Shown: positions 1 through 8,203, numbered from the stretch's first letter. The stretch: DNA of 36,739 bases from Myxococcales bacterium (GCA_003153055.1 PMBV01000112.1:1-36739), one strand, 5' to 3'. Notes: generated from the sequence alone by a model not told the origin. Numbers and translations: made by a program.

Positions 1-40
1 GGCCGGACCCTCCTCCTCGGTGGGAAGAGGTCTCCGAGCG

Positions 41-78
41 TGTCATCACGGTGTTCGAATCAGTACTCCGTGATGACA
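41..78. repeat. Perfect 11-bp inverted repeat upstream of hipBA
   Basis: The arm TGTCATCACGG (41-51) is followed after 16 bases by its exact reverse complement CCGTGATGACA (68-78). No T-run follows, so it does not look like a standard intrinsic terminator on either strand. It lies about 180 bp upstream of the hipB start. It could be an operator for an upstream gene outside the window, or the 3' hairpin of that gene. The repeat itself is certain; its function is unknown. Confidence 0.5.
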
Positions 79-150
79 GGGCTGGAGAGTGGCCCGTCCT
101 CGAGGTCGATGCCGAGGTTCAGAGACCCCGGCTCCGCCGCCCGCCGCGAG

Positions 151-264
151 ATCGCATGGATTCTTCTCGTTCCAGGCTCGCGAAACACCGGAATCCACGG
201 CATCGAATGGATTTCGTTGGCTGACGAGCGCCCAGCGCGCAATATCCTTGAGATCGCATGGGTT
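151..264 (+). promoter_or_regulatory. Three 12-bp direct repeats at 51-bp spacing; candidate HipB operators
   Basis: The 12-mers ATCGCATGGATT (151-162), ATCGAATGGATT (202-213) and ATCGCATGGGTT (253-264) start exactly 51 bp apart and each differs from the first at one position. Copies 2 and 3 also carry an upstream ATCC half-site at the same distance (193-196 with 209-212; 244-247 with 260-263). This gives an ATCC-N12-GGRT arrangement like the inverted TATCC/GGATA operators bound by E. coli HipB. Copy 3 covers the hipB ATG. The 51-bp period is close to five helical turns, so bound dimers would lie on about the same DNA face. The repeats are seen directly; the operator role is inferred from position and from the known autoregulation of hipBA. 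Confidence 0.5.
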
Positions 265-551
265 CGAAGCGTGGACAGGTGACCGCGAAGCCGAAGACGC
301 CCGCCCAGGTGCTGGGCCGGTCGGTGCGCCAGCAGCGCAAGCTCATGGGGCTCTCCCAGGAGGCGCTGGCGGAGCACGCGCAGGTCGGGCTGGCCTTCCT
401 CTACGAGTTGGAGCACGGAAAGCCCACGGTTCGGCTCGACAAGGTGCTGGCGGTGCTGGAGGTCCTGGGCGTGACGATGACGCTGGCGCTCGCCCGACCA
501 GATCGCCGACCGGGCACCATCTGGAGTGAGCTGCCGGTGCCGAGCAGATGA
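258..551 (+). CDS. hipB: HipB-like XRE-family antitoxin / DNA-binding protein
   Basis: This is a 97-residue protein with a helix-turn-helix of the Cro/CI (XRE) type at about residues 18-72, including the LSQEALAEHAQVG recognition region and the YELEHGKPT turn. HipB antitoxins bind their own promoter and hold HipA in an inactive complex. The stop codon overlaps the start of the HipA gene (ATGA), so the two are translationally coupled in the usual antitoxin-first order. The start at 258 has only a weak Shine-Dalgarno sequence (TTGAG) and sits inside the third upstream repeat, which fits autorepression. The last 20 or so residues, after the HTH, are not conserved by eye and may be the HipA-contacting tail. 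The family call is secure; antitoxin activity is inferred from the neighbour. Confidence 0.88.
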   Translation: MGSKRGQVTAKPKTPAQVLGRSVRQQRKLMGLSQEALAEHAQVGLAFLYELEHGKPTVRLDKVLAVLEVLGVTMTLALARPDRRPGTIWSELPVPSR

Positions 552-1762
552 CCAACCCGAAGGAGGTCGAGTCGGTCGCCGTCTGGGCGGACACCGTGGC
601 CGCCGGAACACTCCGCCGCGAACCGCGGGGCGCCGTCTTCGAGTACACCCCGGAATTCCTGCACGTCTGCCAAACACGGGGCTGGGGCTTGGGCTTCCGG
701 GTGCCGCTGGCGCTGCTCGTGCGCACCGAGGGAGTCAACCTCCACGCGTTCCTCGCTGGTCTCTTGCCCGAGGGGCTGCGCTTGGGTGCGCTGATTCGCT
801 CGGTGAAGACGTCGGCTGATGACCTCTTCTCGCTGCTGTTGGCCGCGGGCTCTGAGACGGTCGGCGACGTCCGGGTGACCGATGCGTCCGAGCCGGTCCT
901 CCCCGTAGTCGACGCCGCACGGCTGGAGACGATTTCGTTCGCCCAGACCCTTCGGGAGAGCCTCGACTACGTCCACGGCCCCGAGCGAACCGCGGTGCCC
1001 GGCGTGCAAGCGAAGATCTCCGGAGGGCGCGCGGCAGTCCCCGCGCGCGGCGGCCGAGGCGGAACCGAAGCCGCGATCCTCAAACTGGGGACGCGAGAGC
1101 TTCCGAACCTGGTCCGCAACGAAGCGTTCATCATGGAGATGGCGCGCTCATGTGGCCTGGCTGTCGCAGAGACCCGCATCGTCAGCGATCGCGACGGGGA
1201 GCCAGGCCTGTGGGTGACCCGGTTCGATCGGGCACGCGGGCGTCGGCTCCATCAGGAAGATGGCTGCCAGCTGCTCGACCGGTATCCCGAGGCGAAGTAC
1301 CGGGTGAGCTTCACCGAGGTGATGGATGCGGTGCGCGACGTGGTGTCGTCACCGACGGTCGAGCTGCCCCGGTTGCTCGAGCTGCTTGCCTTCTCGTACC
1401 TGGTCGCGAACGGCGATCTCCACGCGCGAAATGTCAGTGTGTTGGTGGGAGTTGATGGGCTGGTCCGCCTCTCGCCGGCATACGATCTCGTGACGACGTT
1501 GCCGTATGGAGATCGAAAGCTCGCCCTCAAGGTCTTGGGGCGAGATGATCACCTCACGCGCACTCACTTCGAGGAGCTGGCGGTGAGGTACCGGCTCCCG
1601 GTGAAGACGGTCGCGAGCCGGCTGGATCGGCTCTGCGATGCCTCGCCGGCGTGGATCGACCGCCTCGACGAGATCGGCTTCCCAGCCCGAAAGACCGCGG
1701 ACCTCACTCGTGTGATGCGCGCGCGCCGCGAAGAGCTCGGCGCCACCACCGCCCGGAACTGA
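548..1762 (+). CDS. hipA: HipA-like serine/threonine kinase toxin
   Basis: A 404-residue HipA-fold kinase. The N-terminal ~110 residues match the HipA N1 region. The kinase core has a nucleotide-loop motif VPGVQAKIS (150-158), a candidate ATP lysine K179 (ILK), an NEAF helix (191-194), QEDGCQLL (236-243), the catalytic loop NGDLHARN (D290, N295) and a metal-binding YDL (D313) in place of DFG. HipA toxins phosphorylate aminoacyl-tRNA synthetases, in E. coli GltX, and cause dormancy; the target here is unknown. Aligned by eye, T148 falls where E. coli HipA has its regulatory autophosphorylated Ser150. All catalytic residues I can place are present, so the gene looks intact. It overlaps hipB by four bases. 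Confidence 0.88.
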   Translation: MTNPKEVESVAVWADTVAAGTLRREPRGAVFEYTPEFLHVCQTRGWGLGFRVPLALLVRTEGVNLHAFLAGLLPEGLRLGALIRSVKTSADDLFSLLLAAGSETVGDVRVTDASEPVLPVVDAARLETISFAQTLRESLDYVHGPERTAVPGVQAKISGGRAAVPARGGRGGTEAAILKLGTRELPNLVRNEAFIMEMARSCGLAVAETRIVSDRDGEPGLWVTRFDRARGRRLHQEDGCQLLDRYPEAKYRVSFTEVMDAVRDVVSSPTVELPRLLELLAFSYLVANGDLHARNVSVLVGVDGLVRLSPAYDLVTTLPYGDRKLALKVLGRDDHLTRTHFEELAVRYRLPVKTVASRLDRLCDASPAWIDRLDEIGFPARKTADLTRVMRARREELGATTARN

Positions 1763-1764
1763 GT

Positions 1765-1781
1765 ACCCGGACCCGCCGGGT
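1765..1781 (+). terminator. Small GC hairpin just after hipA
   Basis: ACCCGG (1765-1770) and CCGGGT (1776-1781) form a six-pair stem with a five-base loop, starting three bases past the hipA stop. No T-tract follows, so this is a weak terminator candidate, or just an mRNA 3' stem. Confidence 0.25.
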
Positions 1782-1927
1782 TCCAATGACCCAGGGTTGG
1801 CGGGCCGCCCTTCGTCGAACGCCAACCGTGCCGCGCCCTTGCGGAGCCTCGACTGGAGCCGCGGACCGGCCCCGCAGGCACAGGAGGTGCACACACCCTC
1901 TCGGGAGGCAGAGCCACAGGAGGTCCG

Positions 1928-3076
1928 ATGAAGTACGCTGCGACATTTTCCTCCATCACCGACGGGTACCGAGCCGGGGCGACGCTTGCCGAAGGACTCG
2001 AGTCCATCGAGCCCGAGGTAGCCATCGTCTTCTTCTCGGAGCAGTACCTCGACCAGACGAAAGAGCTCATCGCGGGCCTCAAGGACGTCTTGGGGGAGCG
2101 AGTGCTTCTGTGCGGCGGCTCGGGCGACGGCGTCTACTGGCGCGAGGGGGTGGCGAACCACGGCGCGGTCGCGCTGGGCATCAGCTCGGGCGGCGCGGCG
2201 CGGTGGGCGGGAGCGCTGGCCAAGGGCGTGGGGGCTAACTCGGCGGCGGCGGCGCGCGCGGCGGCCGAGGTGGCGCAGCGGCGCCTGGAGCAACCTGCCT
2301 CCTTCGCGATGGTGCTGGCCGACGGGTGCCGCGCCGACGGGGCCGGCCTCGTCGAGGGCCTCAGCCAGTCACTGAGCTGCCCCTGCTTCGGCGGCCTGAC
2401 AGCCGACGACCGCAAGTTCGCCCGCACCGTCACCTTCTTGGGCGACGAAGCGGCGGAGGACAGCGTGATGCTCCTGGTGGCCCACGGCGAGGTCCCCCTG
2501 CGACTGGGCGCGGCAAGCGGCTGGACCCCCATCGGTGAGCGTGGCTCGGTGACGCAAGCGGAGGGCAGCCGGGTGCGAGTCATCGACGGGCTCCCGGCCA
2601 ACACCTTCGTCCGCGACCAGCTGGGCAAGGCGGTGCAGGGGGCGGATCTCGGCATCGTCCCACTGGCGGAGTTCACCCCCGGCGGAGACGGGTTCGTGCT
2701 GCGCACACCGTCGGCGGTCGACGAGCGCACCGGCGAAATCAACCTGTTCGGTCGCATTCCCCAAGGGGCGACGGTGCAGGTCTGCCGGGCGACGATGGCC
2801 GACGTCCTCGGTGGAGTGGACGCCGCGCTCGGCGACGTCGAGCAGGGCGGGTTCACCCCCGCCGCCGCCCTCTTCATCACCTGCGCGGGGCGGCGCTGGC
2901 TGTTGACCGAGTCCGGCCGCGAGGAGGTGGAGCGGGTGCGGCAGCGGCTGGGCGACGTGCCGTTCATCGGCCTGCCGTCCTTCGGGGAAATTGCCCCGTT
3001 CCGGCGCTCGGACGGAAGCTACACGGCGCCGCTGTTCCACAACGTCACCTTCGTCGCGTGCGTGCTCGGAAGGTAG
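1928..3076 (+). CDS. FIST N- and C-domain sensory protein
   Basis: A 382-residue soluble protein that reads as FIST_N (about 20-215) followed by FIST_C (about 216-365). Recognisable stretches are an early VAIVFFSEQYLD strand, LLCGGSGDGVYW, the central CFGGLTADD and the C-terminal FIGLPSFGEIAP. FIST domains are predicted small-ligand (amino-acid-like) sensors that occur with signalling output domains. There is no signal peptide or membrane segment, so it is likely cytoplasmic. A strong Shine-Dalgarno AGGAGG sits before the ATG at 1928. The stop is only six bases before the histidine kinase start, which itself has GGAAGG overlapping the end of this gene. FIST ligand sensing feeding the downstream kinase is the natural reading, but the ligand is unknown. 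Confidence 0.85.
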   Translation: MKYAATFSSITDGYRAGATLAEGLESIEPEVAIVFFSEQYLDQTKELIAGLKDVLGERVLLCGGSGDGVYWREGVANHGAVALGISSGGAARWAGALAKGVGANSAAAARAAAEVAQRRLEQPASFAMVLADGCRADGAGLVEGLSQSLSCPCFGGLTADDRKFARTVTFLGDEAAEDSVMLLVAHGEVPLRLGAASGWTPIGERGSVTQAEGSRVRVIDGLPANTFVRDQLGKAVQGADLGIVPLAEFTPGGDGFVLRTPSAVDERTGEINLFGRIPQGATVQVCRATMADVLGGVDAALGDVEQGGFTPAAALFITCAGRRWLLTESGREEVERVRQRLGDVPFIGLPSFGEIAPFRRSDGSYTAPLFHNVTFVACVLGR

Positions 3077-3082
3077 GCCTCG

Positions 3083-5239
3083 ATGGCGCCGTGGCTGGTC
3101 TCGCTGGTTCAGTCACCGCCCCCCGGCTTCACCTTCGTCGAGGCGCCGGCGGCCCGCTCCTTCGTCCGCCGCCCCTTCTGCCTGCTCGCCCCGGAGCGCT
3201 CGGCGGCCGCGGCCCTCCTGGCCCCAGTGCTGGATAGGATTCTCGGGGTCGTCGTGGTGCTCGGCGAGGCACCAGAGCCGGGGCCGGGGCCGTTGGGGCC
3301 GTACTGTCGGCTGGTACACGTCCCGTCGGCGCTTCGGCCCCACCTGAGTGACTTCGTCGCGCCGCAGCTCGTGCTCCTCGAGGCGGTGCGCGAGCGTGAC
3401 GACCTCAACTCGGCGCAGCGGCAGGAAATGGAGCGCCAGCAGCGCGATCGGGTCTATCTCAACAGCCAGCACCTCGAGTTCCGCGAAAGGCTGCTCCAGG
3501 AGAACGCCGAGCGGCGACGGGCGGTCGAGGAGACGGGGCGGGCGAACGAGATCTACCGGAGCATCTTCCGGGCAGCACTCAGCCACGCCATCATCGGGAC
3601 TGGCCCCGACGGGGTCATCAACGTCTTCAGCGAGGGGGCCGAGCGGCTGCTTGGCTACGGCGCCAGCGAGGTCGTCGGGGTACTCACGCCGCTCTCCTTC
3701 CATCTCGAGGCGGAGGTCGTGGCCTGCGCCACCGGGCTCGGCGTCGAGCCTGGTTTCGGCGTCTTTCGGGAGATCTCCCAGAGGGCGGACTTGCGGACCC
3801 GGGAGTGGACGTACGTCCGCAAGGACGGGACCCGTTTCCCTGTCACCCTCTCGTGTGCCGCGCGCCACGACGTGCAAGGCCGGACGCTCGGCTACCTCGG
3901 CGTTGCCTCCGACATCTCGGAGCAGAAGGCCGCCGAGACCGAGGTGCTGCGGCTCAACCGCGAGCTCGAGCAGCGAGTCCGCGAGCGGACGGCGGCGCTC
4001 ACCCACTCCAACGCCATCATCCAAGCGACCTTCGAGTCCACCGCCGAGGGCGTCGTCGCCGTCGACCTCCAGGGGCGAATCACCTGCTGCAACGAGCGGT
4101 TCCTCGAGCTGTGCCACGTCGGGCCGGACGTCACGACGCTCGAGGCCCTCCACCGAGCCGTGCTCGCCCCCCAGCTCGACCGGCCGGAGGACTTCGAGCG
4201 CATCGAGCGGGAGGACGCCGCTCACCCTGACCGCTCAGGCCTGGACGTGCTGGAGTTCAAGGATGGCCGAGTCCTGGAGCGGTCCTCGCGGCTCCAACGG
4301 GAGGGTGAGAAGATCGTCGGGCGCGTCTACAGCTACCGCGACATCACCGAGCGGCGGGCCCTCGAGAGCCAGCTCCGTCACGCCCAGAAGCTCCAGGCGG
4401 TGGGCCAGCTGGCGGCCGGGGTCGCTCATGAGATCAACACCCCGGCGCAGTTCGTGAGCGACAGCCTCTCCTTCCTCGTGGACTGCTTCCGTGACGAGCT
4501 GGGCCTCGTCGAGCACTACCGCCGGGCGCTGGCAGCGCTGTCGGAGGCGCCGGGCCACGAGGCGGTGGCGAGCGCAGCGCGGGCGGCTGAGCAAGCGGCG
4601 GACCAGGCGTTCATCGAGCAGAATGTCCCCGGGTCGCTGGACCGCGCCCTCGACGGCATCGAGCGCATCGCCACCATCGTACGGGCGATGAAGGAATTCG
4701 CCCACCCAGACCGCCGAGAGAAGAGCCCCACGGATCTCAACCACGCGCTGGAGGTGACGCTGACGATCGCCCGCAACGAGTACAAGTACATCGCCGACGT
4801 CGACCTGGCGCTCGGCGAGCTGCCGAACGTGATGTGCCACGCAGGCGACGTGAACCAGGCCTTCTTGAACCTCATCGTCAACGCCGCGCACGCCATCGCC
4901 GACGACGTGAACGGCACCAGCCGACGAGGGCGCATCCGCATCGAGACGAAGGCCGACGGCGACGAGGTGGTCATCTCGGTGAGCGACACCGGCACCGGCA
5001 TCCCCGAGGCCATCCGGGACCGCGTCTTCGAGCCGTTCTTCACCACCAAGGAGGTCGGTCGAGGCAGCGGGCAGGGCCTGGCCATTGCCCGCTCGGTGGT
5101 CGTCGACAAGCACGGCGGCAGCATCACCTTCGACAGCCAGGTGGGCCGGGGGACGACGTTCTACGTGAGGCTGCCCATCGGGGGCGAGCGTCTGACCGGC
5201 GCGGAGGCCGCTGGGGCACCACGGCGCTTGGCCTCCTGA
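3083..5239 (+). CDS. Soluble PAS-PAS sensor histidine kinase
   Basis: A 718-residue kinase without transmembrane segments. The order is an unassigned N-terminal domain (1-105), a coiled coil (about 110-160), PAS 1 (about 165-290, ending in GYLGVASDISEQKAAE), a second coiled coil, PAS 2 (about 315-425, ending in YRDITERRALE), a HisKA H-box VAHEINTP with phospho-acceptor His449, a long dimerisation insert, and a complete HATPase_c domain. The ATPase part has the N-box NLIVNAAHAI (N600), DTGTGIP (D635), FEPFFTTKE and GSGQGLAI. It autophosphorylates and passes phosphate to a response regulator, but none is encoded nearby and no receiver domain is fused. Coupling to the FIST gene (six-base gap) suggests FIST is its input. 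The first 105 residues, just after FIST, match nothing I recognise. Confidence 0.9.
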   Translation: MAPWLVSLVQSPPPGFTFVEAPAARSFVRRPFCLLAPERSAAAALLAPVLDRILGVVVVLGEAPEPGPGPLGPYCRLVHVPSALRPHLSDFVAPQLVLLEAVRERDDLNSAQRQEMERQQRDRVYLNSQHLEFRERLLQENAERRRAVEETGRANEIYRSIFRAALSHAIIGTGPDGVINVFSEGAERLLGYGASEVVGVLTPLSFHLEAEVVACATGLGVEPGFGVFREISQRADLRTREWTYVRKDGTRFPVTLSCAARHDVQGRTLGYLGVASDISEQKAAETEVLRLNRELEQRVRERTAALTHSNAIIQATFESTAEGVVAVDLQGRITCCNERFLELCHVGPDVTTLEALHRAVLAPQLDRPEDFERIEREDAAHPDRSGLDVLEFKDGRVLERSSRLQREGEKIVGRVYSYRDITERRALESQLRHAQKLQAVGQLAAGVAHEINTPAQFVSDSLSFLVDCFRDELGLVEHYRRALAALSEAPGHEAVASAARAAEQAADQAFIEQNVPGSLDRALDGIERIATIVRAMKEFAHPDRREKSPTDLNHALEVTLTIARNEYKYIADVDLALGELPNVMCHAGDVNQAFLNLIVNAAHAIADDVNGTSRRGRIRIETKADGDEVVISVSDTGTGIPEAIRDRVFEPFFTTKEVGRGSGQGLAIARSVVVDKHGGSITFDSQVGRGTTFYVRLPIGGERLTGAEAAGAPRRLAS

Positions 5240-5263
5240 CCGAACGCGTCGCATAGAAAGAAC

Positions 5264-5278
5264 ATGGAGTGTCTCCAT
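5264..5278 (+). terminator. Hairpin after the FIST-kinase operon
   Basis: ATGGAG (5264-5269) and CTCCAT (5273-5278) form a six-pair stem with a three-base loop, 25 bases past the kinase stop. There is no T-run. It is a plausible end of the operon, not a proven one. The rest of the gap up to 5477 holds no gene that I can support. Confidence 0.3.
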
Positions 5279-5477
5279 CGTGCGGCGCGATTCCGGCCCC
5301 CGTCGTCCGGTCGCCTCCCCGACACGAATCAGTCAATTCGACGGAGCCTGGCAGTCAAAACGAGCGCGCATGAGGTCGTCTGGGGCTGGAGGCGCCCCAA
5401 CCTTGGGCAAGATCTCGAACCCGGGCGAGGCCCAAGGCATGCAGCCGGAAGGGGTGCGCCCTCGAAAGGACCACTCC

Positions 5478-5630
5478 ATGCTGATGACCATCGCCGTTGC
5501 TCTCGTCGTCCTGTGGATCCTCGGGCTGGTAACCTCCTACACACTGGGAGGGTTCCTGCACGTGCTCCTCATCGCGGCCCTCGCCATCGTCGTGGTGCGC
5601 TTCTTTCAAGACCGAGGCGTCACCACCTGA
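5478..5630 (+). CDS. lmo0937-family small membrane protein
   Basis: A 50-residue protein that is almost entirely hydrophobic: TM 1 at about 3-20 (IAVALVVLWILGLVTSY), the conserved turn TLGGFLHVLL at 21-30, TM 2 to about residue 42, and a short charged tail RFFQDRGVTT. This is the pattern of the lmo0937 (DUF5670) family, which is widespread, of unknown function and often expressed under stress. The start at 5478 has GAAAGGA eight bases upstream. A longer in-frame reading from 5280 was rejected because it adds a charged, non-conserved leader. The gene runs convergently into the hydrolase, with nine bases between the stops. Confidence 0.75.
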   Translation: MLMTIAVALVVLWILGLVTSYTLGGFLHVLLIAALAIVVVRFFQDRGVTT

Positions 5631-5639
5631 GCAGCTGGC

Positions 5640-6512
5640 TCACGCCGGAGCAGAGCCGATGGGTTGGCCCGGGAGCGCGACGCGCTGGAAGAAGTCGACC
5701 ACCTGAGGCCAGAGGGCGCCACGGAACTCGGGGCGGAAGAAGCCGAAGTGGCGCACTGGGGCCAGCCCGACCGAGCCCGGCTCGATGTGCCGCCGCTCGA
5801 CCGAGGCCGACCGAAACAGCCGGTGCAACCAATCGACCGCGGAGCGCGGCGCGTAGGGGTCGTCGGAGAAGCTGAACGACAGCACTGGCGCTCGCAGCCG
5901 CTCGAAGCCGCTCATCGCCACGCCGTCCTCGGTGAAGTAACCACGCTGGCGGCACCACCGCGCCCATTCTACCGCCACGCCCAGGGGAAGGTCCTGCCCC
6001 AGGCCGAGCCGACCGGGGAGAAACCCCACCGCATGGGCAATGGCTGGCATCACGTGCCAGAGCGCGCCCATGGCCACCTTGCGGGGCATCGGCCAGTGGC
6101 CCCAGTAGCCACTCTGGGAGCCCACGGTGACTGCCCCCCGCACCACCCCGTTGCTCTCGGGAAACCCGAGGAGCTGCCCGCCCACGCTGTGGCCGACGAC
6201 CAGCACCGCTCGGCCGGGGTAGACGCGGGTGACGAACTGAAGCACGCCCTCGAAGTCGGCCAGCCCCCAGTCGCGCAGTCGCCCCTCGAAACCCCGGAGG
6301 CGAAACGGCCTCGACTCTCCCACGCCACGGTAGTCGTAGGTGATGACGGTGAAGCCTCGCTCGGCGAGCCAGGCGGCGAAGGGCGCGTAGAAGCGCTGCG
6401 AGACCCCGGCGCCCGTGTTGATGATGACCACCGGGCCGCTCCCACCGGCGCCGAACACCGTCGCGCCCAGCGCGTACCCATCGGCGGCGCTGATCCTCAG
6501 TCCTTCTGACAT
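5640..6512 (-). CDS. Alpha/beta hydrolase (COG4757-like)
   Basis: A 290-residue serine hydrolase of the alpha/beta fold. It has the oxyanion/strand region VVIINTGAGVSQRFY, the YDYRGVGESRP motif after strand 4, the nucleophile elbow GHSVGGQ, an acid in the SFSDDPYAP loop and a C-terminal VRHFGFF supplying the catalytic His. The order and spacing match predicted hydrolases of the COG4757 group, whose substrates are unknown. No signal peptide is seen, so it is probably cytoplasmic. I chose the ATG at 6512 over one 23 codons upstream because GAGGAG lies eight bases before it and the extra residues are not hydrolase-like. It is divergent from the polyphosphate phosphotransferase, with a 209-bp shared upstream region. 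Confidence 0.82.
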   Translation of the reverse strand: MSEGLRISAADGYALGATVFGAGGSGPVVIINTGAGVSQRFYAPFAAWLAERGFTVITYDYRGVGESRPFRLRGFEGRLRDWGLADFEGVLQFVTRVYPGRAVLVVGHSVGGQLLGFPESNGVVRGAVTVGSQSGYWGHWPMPRKVAMGALWHVMPAIAHAVGFLPGRLGLGQDLPLGVAVEWARWCRQRGYFTEDGVAMSGFERLRAPVLSFSFSDDPYAPRSAVDWLHRLFRSASVERRHIEPGSVGLAPVRHFGFFRPEFRGALWPQVVDFFQRVALPGQPIGSAPA

Positions 6513-6547
6513 GACCCGGCTCCTCGAATCTCTCCGTGAAAGACGTA

Positions 6548-6563
6548 CCGTCGGGGCCGACGG
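6548..6563. promoter_or_regulatory. Inverted repeat in the divergent hydrolase/pap upstream region
   Basis: CCGTCGG (6548-6554) and CCGACGG (6557-6563) form a perfect seven-base dyad with a two-base centre. A further CCGACGG lies at 6587-6593. The site sits about 36-50 bp upstream of the hydrolase start, where an operator would act. No regulator is implied by the neighbours. Confidence 0.3.
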
Positions 6564-6687
6564 GAGATCAACTTCGGGCATTACCGCCGACGGAACCCAG
6601 CCAGAAGAGGCGCGACGAGGTGCTCGGCGTACCCCGCGGGCTCAAGGCACCCACCTGCTCGACGGGAACGCCCCCAGGTCTAAACAA

Positions 6688-6715
6688 TCGACGACGCGAG
6701 AATCGCCATTATGCT
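6688..6715 (+). promoter_or_regulatory. Possible -35/-10 promoter giving a leaderless pap mRNA
   Basis: TCGACG (6688-6693) and TATGCT (6710-6715) resemble -35 and -10 hexamers with a 16-base spacer. Transcription would begin at about 6722, which is the ATG itself, and no Shine-Dalgarno is visible before that ATG. This suggests a leaderless message. It is a motif match only. Confidence 0.25.
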
Positions 6716-6721
6716 TTGGGC

Positions 6722-8203
6722 ATGCTCGACACCGTCGACCTGGACCGCGAGCTGGACCGCGCCACCTACGAGCGGAACTTCCGCCCCCTGCGCGACCAGC
6801 TCTCGGCGCTCCAACGCTCCGTCTACGAAGCCGCGATTCCGGTGGTGCTGGTCTTCGAGGGCTGGGACGCCGCCGGCAAAGGAGACACCATCGAGAAGGT
6901 GGTGGGCCGGGTCGACCCTCGCGGCTACGAGGTGCACCTCACCCGCTCGCCCACCGAGGAGGAGCGGCTGCGTCCGTTCCTGTGGCGGTTCTGGACTCGC
7001 CTCCCCGAGAAGGGAACGATCGCCATCTTCGATCGCTCCTGGTACCGCCGGGTCACCAGCGAGCGCGTCGAGCGCGAGGTCCCCCGCCGGGTGTGGGAGA
7101 CAGCCTACGAGGAGATCAACCAGTTCGAGCGGATGCTGGTCGACGACGGCACCCTCATCGTGAAGTTCTTCCTCCACCTCTCGAAGGCCGAGCAGCGCCG
7201 CCGCTTCGAGCGCATGGAGAAGAGCAAGTACGAGAGCTGGCGAGTCAGCCGGCGCGACTGGGAGGCCCACGAGAAGTACGGAGCCTACGCCAAGGCCGCC
7301 AACGAGATGCTCGAGCGGACCAGCACGTCGTGGGCCCCATGGACGGTCGTGCCCGCGACCGACAAGCGCTACCGCAGGCTCCGAGTGTTCGAGACCCTGA
7401 ACGAGGCCTTCGAGAAGGCCCTCGAGCGGCACCACGAGCGCACCGCCGCGCCCAAGAAGCCGCCCCGCGCCCAGAGGAAGAAGCTCGACCACACGGTGCT
7501 CGACGACGTCGACCTCAAGCGGAAACTCACGCCGGCGAAGTACGAGAAGGAGCTGGAGCACTGGCAGAACCGGCTGCGCGAGCTGGAGTTCGCCTGCTAC
7601 ACCGCAAGAGTGCCGGTAGTGGTGGCGTACGAGGGGTGGGACGCCGCCGGCAAGGGAGGCAACATCAAGCGCCTGGTGGGCTCGCTCGACCCCCGTGGCT
7701 ACTCGGTGATTCCCATCGCCGCGCCCAAGGGCGACGAGGCGACGCATCATTACCTGTGGCGCTTCTGGAAGCGGCTGCCGAAGGCTGGGCACCTGGCCGT
7801 GTTCGACCGCACCTGGTACGGGCGGGTGATGGTGGAGCGCGTCGAGGGCTTCTGCTCCGAGACCGAGTGGAGCCGGGCGTACCATGAGATCCTCGAGTTC
7901 GAGCGCTCCCTGGTGAACTCCGGCATGGTGCTGGTGAAGTTCTGGCTCCACGTCTCGAAGGAGACGCAGCTGGCCCGGTTCAAGGAGCGCCAGAAGGACG
8001 CCAGCCGTCGCTACAAAATCACCGATGAAGACTGGCGCAACCGCGAGAAGTGGGACGACTACCGGCTGGCGGTGCACGACATGATCACCCAGACCTCCAC
8101 CGCGACCGCCCCGTGGACCATCGTGGAGGCCGACGACAAGCTGTGGGCCAGGGTGAAGTGCCTCAAGACCGTGGTCGAGGCAGTGCAGCTCCGCCTGGGC
8201 TGA
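6722..8203 (+). CDS. pap: Polyphosphate:AMP phosphotransferase (two PPK2 domains)
   Basis: A 493-residue protein made of two tandem PPK2 domains. Each has a Walker A (EGWDAAGKGD at 46-55; EGWDAAGKGG at 304-313) and a lid-type Walker B/Arg motif (DRSWYRR from D104; DRTWYGRV from D362). The length and two-domain build match the PAP enzymes of Acinetobacter and Pseudomonas, which use polyphosphate to convert AMP to ADP. In those enzymes the C-terminal half is the catalytic one. Here both P-loops look intact, and the C-terminal copy has the more canonical GRVMVERVEGF. The ATG at 6722 was preferred because the N-terminal 62 residues of the longest frame are Pro/Arg-rich and unlike the family. It is convergent with lhr, 34 bases between stops. 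Confidence 0.9.
   Translation: MLDTVDLDRELDRATYERNFRPLRDQLSALQRSVYEAAIPVVLVFEGWDAAGKGDTIEKVVGRVDPRGYEVHLTRSPTEEERLRPFLWRFWTRLPEKGTIAIFDRSWYRRVTSERVEREVPRRVWETAYEEINQFERMLVDDGTLIVKFFLHLSKAEQRRRFERMEKSKYESWRVSRRDWEAHEKYGAYAKAANEMLERTSTSWAPWTVVPATDKRYRRLRVFETLNEAFEKALERHHERTAAPKKPPRAQRKKLDHTVLDDVDLKRKLTPAKYEKELEHWQNRLRELEFACYTARVPVVVAYEGWDAAGKGGNIKRLVGSLDPRGYSVIPIAAPKGDEATHHYLWRFWKRLPKAGHLAVFDRTWYGRVMVERVEGFCSETEWSRAYHEILEFERSLVNSGMVLVKFWLHVSKETQLARFKERQKDASRRYKITDEDWRNREKWDDYRLAVHDMITQTSTATAPWTIVEADDKLWARVKCLKTVVEAVQLRLG

Noticed and set aside
3113..4225. Leftward 370-codon frame inside the histidine kinase
   Set aside because: It is antisense to intact PAS domains, with no family signal and no ribosome site that I can support.
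5280..5630. Longer 116-aa version of the small membrane protein
   Set aside because: The extra 66 residues are charged and unlike the family, and a proper ribosome site precedes the internal ATG at 5478.
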